Notes: generated from the letters alone by a model not told the origin. A stretch of 64,000 bases of DNA from Paenibacillus luteus (GCF_006542765.1 NZ_SKCD01000022.1:434001-498000), one strand, 5' to 3'; shown: positions 8,893 to 18,743, counted from the first letter of the stretch. Numbers and translations: made by a program.

Positions 8893-10470
8893 TTATTTCC
8901 ATTCTCCCTTAATACCTGATGAATCTAAAATCTTATTTACATCGTCAATCATATCTTTACCGCCCTTTTTCAGATATTCGTCGACCATTTTGCTCCAGTT
9001 TGAAACTGGCTCCTGGCCTACGATCATCTTTGTTTGCCATTCTTGGGCAATCAGATTCAATTCCGATTCTTTTGCCGAGAGAACCTCTGAATGAATGCGG
9101 TCTACAGGATTAATATAAAACTTAGTGTTCTTCAACAATTCTACAGTTGCATTCACGAAGCTCTGGGTATATGGATTCGTCACTAATTTGCCAGGCTCGT
9201 TTGCTTCATCGGTAGGTGCCCAGCCAGATACACCGCTAAAGTAACTGCTAGGCCGTTTATCGAATAATGCTGCGTCATAAGCCATTACGCCATCTACCAT
9301 CTCATAACCTACGCCTTCACCGCCGTTTGACCAGTCGAAGTCCGGATTTTGCGGATTACGATTATCAACAGGTATGAATGTACGGAAGTAATCTTGCATT
9401 TGCAGAATCCGATCAATTTTATCCGGATCGCTCTTGATCTTGGCGTTCAACATCGTCAGCGTATAATAGCCGGGAAGCGATGTGAACCCCTGCTCGCCAT
9501 CCGCTTGTTTAAATGCTGGAATAACGGCAATCTCCGCTGAAGGCATCTGTTCCTTCATGCCCTCGAACAGAACTTGATCAACGCCCATAGGCTGTTCATA
9601 CCAAATACCATATTTACCCGAATAGAAGTCTGCACGGATATCCGTATTCTTAGAAACTGCCCAATCCTTGTGAATTGCTCCTTCTTTATACAAGTCCGCA
9701 AGCAGTTGAGTTTGCTCCTTGAACCCTTCAGAAATGATACCTGGAATTAATTGCCCTTGCTCGTTCTTGTTATACCAGCCTGAATCCCACTGAGCACCCA
9801 TATGAGCGCCATATACGATTTGCTTGGATAAGGCGATTCCATAAGTATCGTTTTTCCCATTCTTGTCCGGGTCATCTTTTGTAAATGCAATCGCCACTTT
9901 CTTCAACTCATCATAGGTTGTCGGCATCTTAAGATTGAGATTATCCAGCCAGTCTTGGCGAATCACAGGTTTCTTGCTATATTTCGCAGGGAAGTATTGC
10001 GGAATCGCATAAATTTTGCCGTCAACGGTAACAGCATCCCATACATTTTTCGGAACAAGCTTTAGCGACGGATATTTGTCAATATAGTCATTCAGCGGAA
10101 GGAACGCGCCTTGCTTCACCCATTTGAAGAAATTGGCATCCGCGCTCTCCATTCCGATGATATCCGTCAAGTCCCCAGCAGCCATAACAACTGGCAATTT
10201 GGATCCATATTCATCGTAGGGGACAAATTGAGGCTTGTAATCCACATTAAATTTCTCATTGAGCTTCTTCAGACCCTCACCCGCTGCACTCAGAGGAATC
10301 TGCCATGTCCCTTCGATAGAGGAAATGGTGATCCGCTTTGATGCTTCACTATTTGGTGCGGGTGAATCCGTCGTTGTAGTGCTTGATTCTGGCGCATTGT
10401 TTCCCGTTGAGCATGCGGCCAAGCTTGCAGCCAAACATACAACAAGACCCATTTTGAGTGTCTTTTTCAT
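8893..10470 (-). CDS. Extracellular sugar-binding lipoprotein of importer A (LplA-like)
   Basis: Solute-binding protein of an ABC sugar importer, 525 residues. A lipoprotein signal ends in a lipobox at Cys20 (LAACSTG), so the protein should be lipid-anchored on the outer face of the membrane. A type 1 binding-protein fold follows; the length of about 520 residues is usual for the LplA group of Paenibacillus and Bacillus. It is the third gene of an operon after the two permeases (70 bases after the second). A good AGGAGGG ribosome site precedes the ATG. No ATPase gene is present. The bound sugar is unknown; proximity to the lyase suggests unsaturated oligosaccharides. Confidence 0.9.
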   Translation of the reverse strand: MKKTLKMGLVVCLAASLAACSTGNNAPESSTTTTDSPAPNSEASKRITISSIEGTWQIPLSAAGEGLKKLNEKFNVDYKPQFVPYDEYGSKLPVVMAAGDLTDIIGMESADANFFKWVKQGAFLPLNDYIDKYPSLKLVPKNVWDAVTVDGKIYAIPQYFPAKYSKKPVIRQDWLDNLNLKMPTTYDELKKVAIAFTKDDPDKNGKNDTYGIALSKQIVYGAHMGAQWDSGWYNKNEQGQLIPGIISEGFKEQTQLLADLYKEGAIHKDWAVSKNTDIRADFYSGKYGIWYEQPMGVDQVLFEGMKEQMPSAEIAVIPAFKQADGEQGFTSLPGYYTLTMLNAKIKSDPDKIDRILQMQDYFRTFIPVDNRNPQNPDFDWSNGGEGVGYEMVDGVMAYDAALFDKRPSSYFSGVSGWAPTDEANEPGKLVTNPYTQSFVNATVELLKNTKFYINPVDRIHSEVLSAKESELNLIAQEWQTKMIVGQEPVSNWSKMVDEYLKKGGKDMIDDVNKILDSSGIKGEWK

Positions 10471-10539
10471 TTGTATTAACCCTCCTAGTATAGTTGTTAC
10501 CCATTCGACGCCCTGCTGGTTCTGTCCATTTTGAAACGA

Positions 10540-11427
10540 TCAGCCTTTAACGGAACCGAGCATCACCCCTTTCGCAAAATGCTTTTGCAGAAAGGGATAT
10601 ACGATCAAGATAGGCAGGGTGGCTAATAGAATAGCCGCCATTCCAATCGTTTCCCCAGGAGGCAGAATGCCTGATTTCGCTGCATCTCGTGCAGCTGAAG
10701 CAAGGGAATTGGTGGTGTCGTTAAGGATTACAATTTGCCTCAAGATAACCTGTACAGTCCATTTGGAAGGCTCATTCAAATACAGTATGGCATTAAAATA
10801 GGTGTTCCAATGCCCTACTGCGTAGAACAATCCGAAAGCAGCAAGCGCTGGCTTGGATAAAGGCAATACGATTCGTGTAAAAATCTGCAGATCATTCGCA
10901 CCATCAATTAAAGCGGCCTCGTTTAATTCATTCGGAATGCTGAGTATGAACTGCCGAATGACAATAAGGTTAAACGAATTAATCGCACCAGGAATAATTA
11001 AGGCCCAATAGCTATTAATTAGTCCTGTAGCTTTGACGATCAAATAGGTTGGAATCATTCCTGCATTGAATATAAAAGTAAAGAGCACTAAGAACAAAAA
11101 CACCTTCTGGCCCCATATATTACGAGTTATAGCATAGGCCATCGTTGCAGTCAAAATGATATTGGCAAGGCTTCCGACTACAGTCACATAAATGGTTACA
11201 CCAATTGAATGAATAAACTCTTTGGAATTTAGAATGTAGGCGTACGCATCGGTAACCCATCTATCCGGCCATAGAATGAGTTCGCTCAGCTTATACTCCT
11301 CATAGGAAGTGAAAGAGATTGTAAGGATATAGTAGAATGGAAAAAGCATCATTAATGCTAGCAAGCCAAGCAAAATGATATTTATTATGTCAATCAATCG
11401 CTCTGACATAGATTTCTGATTAATCAT
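10540..11427 (-). CDS. ABC sugar importer permease (LplC/YtcP-like), importer A
   Basis: Inner-membrane permease of the binding-protein-dependent family, 295 residues, with six predicted membrane helices. The ATPase-docking (EAA-type) loop is seen as DGANDLQIFTRIVLPLSKP. The C-terminus FAKGVMLGSVKG is typical of the LplC group. The frame is open to 11496, but the ATG at 11427 has AAAGGTAGGTG just upstream and avoids overlap with the first permease gene, so I choose it. It pairs with the LplB-like permease ending at 11474. Confidence 0.9.
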   Translation of the reverse strand: MINQKSMSERLIDIINIILLGLLALMMLFPFYYILTISFTSYEEYKLSELILWPDRWVTDAYAYILNSKEFIHSIGVTIYVTVVGSLANIILTATMAYAITRNIWGQKVFLFLVLFTFIFNAGMIPTYLIVKATGLINSYWALIIPGAINSFNLIVIRQFILSIPNELNEAALIDGANDLQIFTRIVLPLSKPALAAFGLFYAVGHWNTYFNAILYLNEPSKWTVQVILRQIVILNDTTNSLASAARDAAKSGILPPGETIGMAAILLATLPILIVYPFLQKHFAKGVMLGSVKG

Positions 11428-11473
11428 AGATCGACACCTACCTTTTGATCTTCGGTACATACATTCAAATCGA

Positions 11474-12445
11474 TTAGAAGACGCCTTCTTCTCCATATTT
11501 TTTAGCTAACCGATTCGCAGCGAGGATTAGAATTAATCCGATTAGACTCTTGAACAACCCTACTGCGGTTCCAAAGCTAAAGTCCGCATTTTGAATCCCT
11601 TTGAAATAGACATACGTATCGAGCACATTCCCAACATCCATCGTAAAGGGATTTAGCATCAGGAAGATCTGCTCGAAGCCTGAATCGAGCACAGTACCTA
11701 GTCGAAGGATAAACAAAATGACGATGGTGCTGCGTAATGCTGGTAATGTAATATGCCAGATCTGCCGCCATCTGTTCGCTCCATCTACAACCGCTGCTTC
11801 ATATAAGCTCGGATTAATGCCAGACAGGGCAGCCAAGAATATAATCGTTCCCCATCCCGCCTCTTTCCAAATAACTTCTAATATAACCAAGGGCATGAAC
11901 CATCCCGGCTGCTGGAGAAATGAGATCGGTTCTATGCCTAGCATTGGGCTAAGTATTCGGTTAATGATGCCCTCATTCTTGAGGAATATGGTCACAATAC
12001 CGATGACAACAACCCAAGATAAGAAATGTGGTAAATACACGATGGACTGCACAATACGCTTATACCGCTCATTCTTAACCTCATTTAGCATGATTGCCAG
12101 AATGATGGGAACGGGAAAAGCAAAACCAATTTGCAAGAAGGATAACCAAAGCGTATTCCACAATACGCGAACAACTTCTGGATCACTGAATATGGTCTTG
12201 AAATGGTGAAGCCCTACCCACTCACTGTTCAGGAAACCACGAAACGGGCTAAAGTCCTGAAAGGCAATGATATTGCCAAGCATTGGAATGTATCGGTAAA
12301 CGATAAAATAAAGCAGACCCGGCATTAGTAGAAGAAATAAATAACGCTCTCTCCACAATCTGTCCTTCAGCTTCTTTGTTCTACTAGGCACTGGGAACTT
12401 AGGAAGTGCGGTTACTGGTGGAGGATTTACACTGGATTGATTCAT
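11474..12445 (-). CDS. ABC sugar importer permease (LplB-like), importer A
   Basis: First gene of the importer A operon, 323 residues with six predicted membrane helices. The opening RERYLFLLLMPGLLYFIVYRY is typical of LplB/YteP-like permeases; EAAVVDGANRWRQIWHITLP is the ATPase-contact loop. It should pair with the second permease and the downstream lipoprotein. GGAG precedes the ATG. The promoter must lie in the 400-base gap upstream (12446-12861). Confidence 0.9.
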   Translation of the reverse strand: MNQSSVNPPPVTALPKFPVPSRTKKLKDRLWRERYLFLLLMPGLLYFIVYRYIPMLGNIIAFQDFSPFRGFLNSEWVGLHHFKTIFSDPEVVRVLWNTLWLSFLQIGFAFPVPIILAIMLNEVKNERYKRIVQSIVYLPHFLSWVVVIGIVTIFLKNEGIINRILSPMLGIEPISFLQQPGWFMPLVILEVIWKEAGWGTIIFLAALSGINPSLYEAAVVDGANRWRQIWHITLPALRSTIVILFILRLGTVLDSGFEQIFLMLNPFTMDVGNVLDTYVYFKGIQNADFSFGTAVGLFKSLIGLILILAANRLAKKYGEEGVF

Positions 12446-12777
12446 ATTAGCTCCATACTCCTTTTTTCCAGTCTAAGTTGAACTTTCATGTGAACCGGAT
12501 GATAATAAATGACTATTTCTGATAATACAACCTGTTCAATTTCAACATTAAATCTCTGATGTAACCGATGTATAGGCCCTTTGACTGTGTTCATATGTGA
12601 AATCTCACCCCTTTCCCTCACAATATTTGATTTATTACTTCATGAATATCGCTGTTATTCTTAGTCCTTCACCCTTTTAATGAAAACCATAAAAATAATG
12701 AAAGTGTGATAAATTTGATGTGTTAGAATAGCAAATGTTTAGTCGCCATGAATGAAATCAGGCAGGTTGCAGCAGAA

Positions 12778-12811
12778 AAAAACAGACGATTTTTTATCAT
12801 CATCTGTTTTT
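12778..12811 (-). terminator. Terminator after the dehydrogenase gene; only recognised feature in the 12446-12861 gap
   Basis: AAAAACAGACGAT pairs with ATCATCTGTTTTT (one mismatch). On the minus strand the stem runs into TTTTTTT, so it ends the unit that finishes with the 2-hydroxyacid dehydrogenase gene at 12862. The rest of this 416-base gap is AT-rich. It must hold the minus-strand promoter of importer A, but I cannot place it with confidence. Confidence 0.75.
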
Positions 12812-12861
12812 CACTTCTTACTTTTATGTTTATATTAAACCTTATCCTTCACCTTATGACC

Positions 12862-13863
12862 TCACCAAGGAGTCAGCCTGCGGTATTGATCAAGCGTGAC
12901 TTGACCGACTAAGGCTTCGCCCTGCACAAAACGGTGCAGCTCATCGACAATGAAATCGCAAAGCTCACGCTTCAGTAGTCCGTGGAATCCGCCAATGTGC
13001 GGTAAACAGAGGACATTTGGCATCGCCAGCAGCTCATGATCCCCAGCCAGCGGCTCATGATCGTACACATCAAGGGCTGCATAAATACGTCCCGTACGCA
13101 GCTCTTCCATCAGTGCCTGCTCTTTGACGATAGGACCACGCGCCGTATTGACGAAGAGTGCTCCGTCGCGCAGCCTCATCAGCTGCTCCGCGCCAATCAT
13201 CCCTTGCGTGCGAGGTGTCCACGTATTATGCATCGAAACGATGTCGCTGCGCTCGAACAGCTCGTTCAGCTCGCAAAGCTCGACGCCCTGAGCGGCCGCT
13301 TCCTCTGGTGAACAATAGCTGGAGTTTAGGAGGATTGTTGCATGAAAGGGCTTCAGCATTCGAATTACATGTTTGGATATTTCGCCGTAGCCAACCAAAC
13401 CAACGACTCTTCGCGTTACACCAAGCGTTGTATCACGGCTGTTGTTGCTCCACTGCCCCCGCTTGAGCATGTCACTATACCCCATATGATTCCACGCTCC
13501 AGCTAATATAAGGGAGACTGCACACTCCGCAGTCGAAAGCCCAAGCACGGTATTGGCCGATGTCACGGCAATCGAAGTATTAAATACATCTTCTGTGACA
13601 ATTGATGCAACACTGCCTGCTCCATGGCCGATAAACCTCAGCTTCTGAGCACGCTTAAGCACCTCTGGAGTAAAGAGAGGCGAACCCCATGTCGTGATAC
13701 AAGCATCGTAATCGCCGATTCGCTCAACCAAGTCATCACTCGTGAATTCCTCACCTAATTTAATAAAATCAACCTCGGAGAAGATGGAAAGCTTGTTTAC
13801 AATAGCCTCCTGCCAAAATAATTCACGTAATGAAGCATCAGAAATTGCAATTAATGTTTTCAT
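12862..13863 (-). CDS. D-2-hydroxyacid dehydrogenase family protein
   Basis: NAD(P)-dependent oxidoreductase of 333 residues, cytoplasmic. A Rossmann fold in the middle shows VGLVGYGEISKHVIRML, where the usual third glycine of GxGxxG is Ser. The active-site Arg is in NTARGPIVKE and the Glu/His pair in DVYDHEPL and LCLPHIGG. It lies 10 bases after the sugar isomerase gene on the same strand, and a terminator follows. The family reduces 2-oxoacids or oxidises 2-hydroxyacids. In a sugar locus it may handle an aldonate or keto-sugar acid; the substrate is inference. Confidence 0.85.
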   Translation of the reverse strand: MKTLIAISDASLRELFWQEAIVNKLSIFSEVDFIKLGEEFTSDDLVERIGDYDACITTWGSPLFTPEVLKRAQKLRFIGHGAGSVASIVTEDVFNTSIAVTSANTVLGLSTAECAVSLILAGAWNHMGYSDMLKRGQWSNNSRDTTLGVTRRVVGLVGYGEISKHVIRMLKPFHATILLNSSYCSPEEAAAQGVELCELNELFERSDIVSMHNTWTPRTQGMIGAEQLMRLRDGALFVNTARGPIVKEQALMEELRTGRIYAALDVYDHEPLAGDHELLAMPNVLCLPHIGGFHGLLKRELCDFIVDELHRFVQGEALVGQVTLDQYRRLTPW

Positions 13864-13873
13864 AGCGTATTCC

Positions 13874-14719
13874 TCATTTCATTCGGTTATGAAAAATCTC
13901 ACGCATAAATGCAACATAGGCAGGGAAAATGACTGAAGGTTCCATACCAGGAACCTGCAGCTCCGTCCGCCATGTGGTTTCCCATTCGAGCGAGTAATAG
14001 CCGTTGTAGCCTGCCTGCTCAAGCTGATCTACTATTGAAGCAATCGGCACCTCGCCATCAGCAACCTTTGTGTACCTCCAGCTAAGCTCCACCGGATCAT
14101 CAAACGGAATGCCATCCTTTATGTGTACATGAACACACTGCGATCCGAGTAAAGCAATTGTCTCTGAAGGCAGCTCAGCTTCCTCTAATGGATGGATAAT
14201 ATCATAAATAACCGCACAATTCGGCCTATCCACATCATCTAGCAGCTTGCGCAGCAAACGTCCCGTGGCAAATTCATTATGGGTTTCAATCCAGACCTCA
14301 ACACCATAATCAGCTGCGTAGTCACATGCCATCTTGATCTGAGCTACAAGCTCAGGATATGGAATCACCGGAACGAGATTATCACTGCGGTTATTGAAAT
14401 AACCAAGAAATATTCGCACTCCACCAGCCTTCAAATCATGAGCAAGCTGAATGATCTTTTGAAAGTTATTAAATTGCTCCTTATCCCCAGCTTTACCTGT
14501 AAAACAGACACCCGAACCGATATTGGTTATACAAATATCAGCCTGCTCAAATTTTTGCAGAGTCACAATTCGCTCATTAAGAGTCATCTCGGTAGAAATC
14601 CCCCACATCTCTCCTTCCCTGAGTTCCATTCCGCTAAAGCCACATGTCTGTGCCAAAGCAATCATTTCGTCCAAAGACCAGCCCTCACAAGGCAATGTGC
14701 TGAATGCCAAACGCTTCAT
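13874..14719 (-). CDS. Sugar phosphate isomerase/epimerase family protein (xylose-isomerase-like TIM barrel)
   Basis: A 281-residue TIM-barrel protein beginning MKRLAFSTLPCEGWS. Metal-ligand-like residues are seen at ETHNEF, YDIIHPLEE, HVHIKDG and YSLEWE, the usual pattern of AP_endonuc_2 sugar isomerases and epimerases. The frame extends to 14875, but AAGGAGGT lies directly before the ATG at 14719, which gives the family's normal length. The longer frame would also run through a terminator hairpin. Its neighbours (GH123-like upstream, dehydrogenase downstream) suggest conversion of a released unusual sugar or sugar acid. The exact substrate is unknown. Confidence 0.87.
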   Translation of the reverse strand: MKRLAFSTLPCEGWSLDEMIALAQTCGFSGMELREGEMWGISTEMTLNERIVTLQKFEQADICITNIGSGVCFTGKAGDKEQFNNFQKIIQLAHDLKAGGVRIFLGYFNNRSDNLVPVIPYPELVAQIKMACDYAADYGVEVWIETHNEFATGRLLRKLLDDVDRPNCAVIYDIIHPLEEAELPSETIALLGSQCVHVHIKDGIPFDDPVELSWRYTKVADGEVPIASIVDQLEQAGYNGYYSLEWETTWRTELQVPGMEPSVIFPAYVAFMREIFHNRMK

Positions 14720-14826
14720 ACTGCTTACCTCCTTGTTTCTCCCATCACTTGCTACCTTTTTATTGTGGCATGTCTCTTTAGCTAATGCTTTCCCTTTTCC
14801 ACGTTTCTTTTGCACAAATCCGCGAA

Positions 14827-14870
14827 AAGGGGGCACCAAGGTCATCATAGATGACGTCAGGACCCCCCTT
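14827..14870 (-). terminator. Terminator or attenuator after the GH123-like gene
   Basis: AAGGGGG at the left and CCCCCCTT at the right enclose an inner GTCATC/GATGAC stem. On the minus strand CCCCCTTTTC follows. It lies just past the stop of the GH123-like gene, so transcription of the next two genes may be reduced or start separately. Confidence 0.6.
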
Positions 14871-14885
14871 CTCATTAATCAACTA

Positions 14886-16637
14886 TTATTCGCCAGCCAT
14901 TTCTTCAAGAATTTCTCCAATAATAAGATCGTATTCCTGGTTATCCAACGAGAACAGCTCTTCTCTTTTCCTCCTTGCATTCGGATGTACTTCCTTAAAA
15001 TCACTCCATAAGAATACCTTCTGCATTTTTTGCATCAGCTTTTCTCTATCTCCACCTTGATCGATATAACCTTTGATAATCTCAAAATCGCGAATTCCCT
15101 TTTGCAGCAGCTTATAACGGAGCGTCAGCATCGGCTTGCCCTCGCGACCTGGGTAAACAAAATTTGTATCCCCAGCAGGAAAAAACGGGCCATGATAAGT
15201 GATTCGATTCAAGGGATCATTCGGCCATACCGTATAATTCCAACGCAAGAAGCCATCTACATTCCAATACCAAGCCAGCCAAGGAATCAGTCTACTCTCT
15301 AATAAATGAGAAGTTATGAACGTATTGGGATATTGAGGCATACAGGCGACATAGTAAAGCAGTCTACCTTTTATCCCTTGCTTTAGCTTCATAATTTGCT
15401 CGTAGTCATGGGCCATACAATCAATTACAGGTACATAATCCACCATTCCTTCTATGCCCTGCTCGATAAAATCAGCATGCCCAACAGCCGCCTTATATTG
15501 GAAGGATGGCGCCATGGCTTTAAGTGCATTTAGCCGCTCGGTGAAAACTGCGATATCCGCCGGTTCATCTGCGAGCACTCTTACAATATTTATCCAGCCT
15601 TTTTCAATAAAGTTGTTCTCAAGCGCGGCAACGTAAAGCTCAAACTGCTGCTTCTCCTTCATATATTTGTAAGTACGACTGCTCTCTTCGTAATATCGGA
15701 TTCGCACGTCATCTCCATGGTCTTTCATAACGCCACCATAGCCGGCATCCTCAAGCACCCAAATATTCAATAAACCGAATACTTCAATTTCTTGTTTAAT
15801 CCCATATTTCATGCACAAATCAACATATCGGTTTAATGCACTGAAATCGAAAATCCACTCGTGATTCTTCAACTGGGTCACTTTTACAATATTGTATTCA
15901 AACATATTCGCAGGATCTATCCGATCGTAGCAGGAGGATTGTCCAGACCAAGGGATTTCAGAGACAATGACGGTAATTGCCTTCTGCCCAAGATCAGCTA
16001 AGGAGGAAATATAGCTTTCCATAATAGCAAAATGCGGATCACTCCAAAGCTCCACATCGTATTTGCGAGCGATATTGGAATTATGCTGCCACAAATCCAG
16101 ATAAAACTCATAATCTGCTGGCTTGCGCAACTCGACATCCATCACCTTCACCTCAAAGGTTAATGTGCGTATCAGCCTCTCATCCTCAAACATGCTATGT
16201 TGATATACACTGATTTGCGGGGTATAAACACCAGGCGCGACATCCTGATCGAACTCAACCTCAACCCATACCGGCTGCACTCTTCTTTTCTCAACATAAA
16301 TAGAGGATTGCTGCATAATCATATCTGCTTTCAATTGCCGATCGTCATCCTCTACAAGTCCAATCAGATTGGCTTTCACTCGCCCCCGCTCTAAACCAGG
16401 AACCTCAACATCTACTCGTACAATCTCAATTGGCCCCCGCTCATAGAAGCAAGCGTCCTCATTCACATTAACCAGCATTTCTTGCTCTGAATAAACAAGA
16501 AGCTGTACAGCTGCCCGATCATTCCTGCCACACATCAGAGAAATCGTTTTATTCTCTTCAAAAGGCAATTTGAAATTATTCAAGATCCCAAATACATATT
16601 TATAGCTTTCATACTCTAAGCCCAAAAAAATATTCAT
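14886..16637 (-). CDS. GH123/DUF4091-like glycoside hydrolase
   Basis: Predicted glycosidase of 583 residues with no signal peptide, so cytoplasmic. An N-terminal beta-sandwich (about 1-190) is followed by a TIM-barrel-like catalytic part with the Asp-Glu pair in RVLADEPADIAVF, as in GH123/DUF4091 proteins. The C-terminus (RYKLLQKGIRDFEIIKGY) matches the DUF4091 signature. The frame opens at 16718, but GGAGGAGG lies just before the ATG at 16637. Known GH123 members act on N-acetylgalactosamine; DUF4091 relatives are broader, so the substrate is open. It is divergent from the AraC regulator at 16780, which probably controls it. Confidence 0.75.
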   Translation of the reverse strand: MNIFLGLEYESYKYVFGILNNFKLPFEENKTISLMCGRNDRAAVQLLVYSEQEMLVNVNEDACFYERGPIEIVRVDVEVPGLERGRVKANLIGLVEDDDRQLKADMIMQQSSIYVEKRRVQPVWVEVEFDQDVAPGVYTPQISVYQHSMFEDERLIRTLTFEVKVMDVELRKPADYEFYLDLWQHNSNIARKYDVELWSDPHFAIMESYISSLADLGQKAITVIVSEIPWSGQSSCYDRIDPANMFEYNIVKVTQLKNHEWIFDFSALNRYVDLCMKYGIKQEIEVFGLLNIWVLEDAGYGGVMKDHGDDVRIRYYEESSRTYKYMKEKQQFELYVAALENNFIEKGWINIVRVLADEPADIAVFTERLNALKAMAPSFQYKAAVGHADFIEQGIEGMVDYVPVIDCMAHDYEQIMKLKQGIKGRLLYYVACMPQYPNTFITSHLLESRLIPWLAWYWNVDGFLRWNYTVWPNDPLNRITYHGPFFPAGDTNFVYPGREGKPMLTLRYKLLQKGIRDFEIIKGYIDQGGDREKLMQKMQKVFLWSDFKEVHPNARRKREELFSLDNQEYDLIIGEILEEMAGE

Positions 16638-16779
16638 TTCGATGTCCTCCTCCGTTATTCTCACTAGTAAGTGTACCTTTGGAAGGGGATGGAACCATAT
16701 AGTATTTTTCCGTAACAATATGGATTTTTCACGTATTCATGTTAAAATAGGATCAAGCAATTAGAAAAGTGGTGCGGGC

Positions 16780-17640
16780 ATGAGGTTTACAAATTTATAT
16801 CGAGTACCGGATGATGATGATCAAGGCTGCAGCGATGTAAACCATCATTTGATTATAAATTCAGTGGGTTATTATGCCTTTGAATCGTTTACTCGCATGA
16901 CCCACAGAAAAGCAGGTCGCAAGGACTTTTACCTGTCTTATAATCCTGTCGGGCCAATGAAAATAGTTGTAAAGGGACAAGAGGTCACCCTGCAGCCTGG
17001 GAGTTTTTTCTTGTATCGTCCTTTTGAAGAGCAGCACTACGGTCATAGTATTGAAAAAGAGTTTTTAGCTTATTGGGTGCATTTTACTGGCTACGGAGTA
17101 GAGGAACTGCTTGATCAAGCGGGGCTTTCTGAACAATACAGTGGTTTTATAGGGCAAGATGACAAGATTGTTGCTCTATTCGGAGAAATGATGGACGAAT
17201 TGCGTGACAAAAAAGCCGGCTATGAGCTAGCCTCCTCTTCGCAGCTTTCCTACCTGTTTTCAATGATTTCACGACATCTTAACTGCGGAGATACCATCAA
17301 ATCCACCAGGATCAGGGATGAGATCTATCAATCCATTAAATATATCCATAATCATTATGCGCAAGAGATTTATGTGAAGGATCTTGCCGAAATGTCTCAC
17401 CTCAGTAGTGACCGCTTTACCACTCTATTCAAGCTCATCACAGCTGAAACTCCACTGCAATACATCCTTAAATTCAGATTACAGAAGGCCTGTGAGCTCA
17501 TGAGGCAAACCAGCTTAAACATTCAGCAAATTTCAAGCCTCGTGGGCTTTCAAGACCAGCTTTATTTCAGCAGGATTTTCAAGAAATATTATCATCAAAC
17601 ACCTACAGAATATTTAGCGAGGTTTAATCATGAGGACTAA
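16780..17640 (+). CDS. AraC-family regulator with cupin-like sensor domain
   Basis: A 286-residue transcription factor. The N-terminal half is a cupin-like sugar-sensing domain (QPGSFFLYRPFEEQHYG). The C-terminal 100 residues form the paired helix-turn-helix domain (LAEMSHLSSDRFTTLFK and VGFQDQLYFSRIFKKYY). It is divergent from the GH123-like gene with a 142-base shared promoter region, and is followed 27 bases later by a second AraC gene. Probably it activates the minus-strand GH123-like unit. The ribosome site is weak. Confidence 0.88.
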   Translation: MRFTNLYRVPDDDDQGCSDVNHHLIINSVGYYAFESFTRMTHRKAGRKDFYLSYNPVGPMKIVVKGQEVTLQPGSFFLYRPFEEQHYGHSIEKEFLAYWVHFTGYGVEELLDQAGLSEQYSGFIGQDDKIVALFGEMMDELRDKKAGYELASSSQLSYLFSMISRHLNCGDTIKSTRIRDEIYQSIKYIHNHYAQEIYVKDLAEMSHLSSDRFTTLFKLITAETPLQYILKFRLQKACELMRQTSLNIQQISSLVGFQDQLYFSRIFKKYYHQTPTEYLARFNHED

Positions 17641-17667
17641 TCGACTCACAAAACAACGGAGGACATG

Positions 17668-18564
17668 ATGTCAGATTACCCAATCTATGCCTATAAAGAG
17701 ATGCTCGATGATCAATTCCCTTTCAAAATAGAGATTAGGACTCCAACCAATATGAATCAAGTTTCACACGCTCATGAGCACCTGCAGCTCTGTTATATGA
17801 TGTCCGGCAGCTGTCTCCATTGGGCCGCGGGTCAGCAATATATTTTAACAAAGGGAGATCTTTTCTCCATTCCGCCCTTTCAAGAGCATCGCCTTAGCAC
17901 CCGAGAAGCGATCGATTTCATTATGATTCAGGTTGATTTTATGCCCCATGCGATTAATGAGAGCTTTCGTGATCTGGCAAAAATGCAGACTTTTGTTGAT
18001 TTTGCCTACATTAGACCACTTATATCCGAGAGCGACCTTATGCCTAAGCTTGCCTTCCCTCCACATATGCAGTCTGTAATTGAAAGCTTGCTAAGCGTTA
18101 TACTCACCGAATGGAAGGAACAAGAGGAAGGCTATTCGTTGGCCATCAAGGCTGAGCTGTTAAAGCTTCTCGTTATAATTGGCAGACAATACAAGCGTTA
18201 TTCCCAAACACAAGGCCAGCACGAGACGCAAAGGCTGGCGCTTTATCGGGAAGCCTTCTATACAACCATCACTTATATGGAAACTCATTATCATGAGGAT
18301 CTTCATTTGGAGGAGTTGGCCACCATGGCTTTGATGGCCCCCTCTTATTTCAGCAATATGCTCAAGCTGGTGAAAGGCAAATCCTATATTGAGCTCCTGT
18401 CGGCCATTCGGATCCAAGCCTCTATGGAGCTGCTCAGAGGGACGGACCTCAATGTAACCCAGATCGCTGCCCGAGTCGGTTATAATCATATTAGTCATTT
18501 CAATCGTACCTTTAAAAAGCAAACCGGAGTAACGCCCGGGGATTTTCGAAAGCATCATTTCTAG
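17668..18564 (+). CDS. AraC-family regulator, second of a tandem pair
   Basis: A 298-residue AraC-type regulator. The cupin-like N-terminus has the His cluster SHAHEHLQLCYMMSG and the C-terminus has LATMALMAPSYFSNMLK and VGYNHISHFNRTFKKQTG. Two ATGs lie next to each other at 17665 and 17668; GGAGG ends at 17662, so the second gives the better spacing. It likely shares a transcript with the preceding regulator. Its end faces the end of the minus-strand binding protein at 18744, so its target could be either flanking block. Confidence 0.87.
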   Translation: MSDYPIYAYKEMLDDQFPFKIEIRTPTNMNQVSHAHEHLQLCYMMSGSCLHWAAGQQYILTKGDLFSIPPFQEHRLSTREAIDFIMIQVDFMPHAINESFRDLAKMQTFVDFAYIRPLISESDLMPKLAFPPHMQSVIESLLSVILTEWKEQEEGYSLAIKAELLKLLVIIGRQYKRYSQTQGQHETQRLALYREAFYTTITYMETHYHEDLHLEELATMALMAPSYFSNMLKLVKGKSYIELLSAIRIQASMELLRGTDLNVTQIAARVGYNHISHFNRTFKKQTGVTPGDFRKHHF

Positions 18565-18605
18565 CTGGTTGTCACTTCCGCCAGCTTGCAATGTGCTATC
18601 TCTTA

Positions 18606-18713
18606 TTAAAGCGTCGCCTTTTCCCAAAAATTATCATGTGGAAAATCAGCTCGCAGTGTCAGAGCCACTTTATCGATTGCGACATTCTGGATTTCAAGAG
18701 TTAATATGGTTAT
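18606..18713 (-). pseudogene. Possible gene fragment (36 codons) in the gap after the AraC pair
   Basis: On the minus strand an open stretch ending at 18606 reads like protein (EIQNVAIDKVALTLRADF then PHDNFWEKATL). It resembles a beta-sandwich piece of a carbohydrate-active protein. A good AAAGGAGA ribosome site and an ATG lie just upstream but one frame off, so the piece has no usable start. It is probably a fossil of a lost gene. Identity is not established. Confidence 0.25.
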
Positions 18714-18743
18714 GATTCATTCTCCTTTTATGTTTAATATAGA

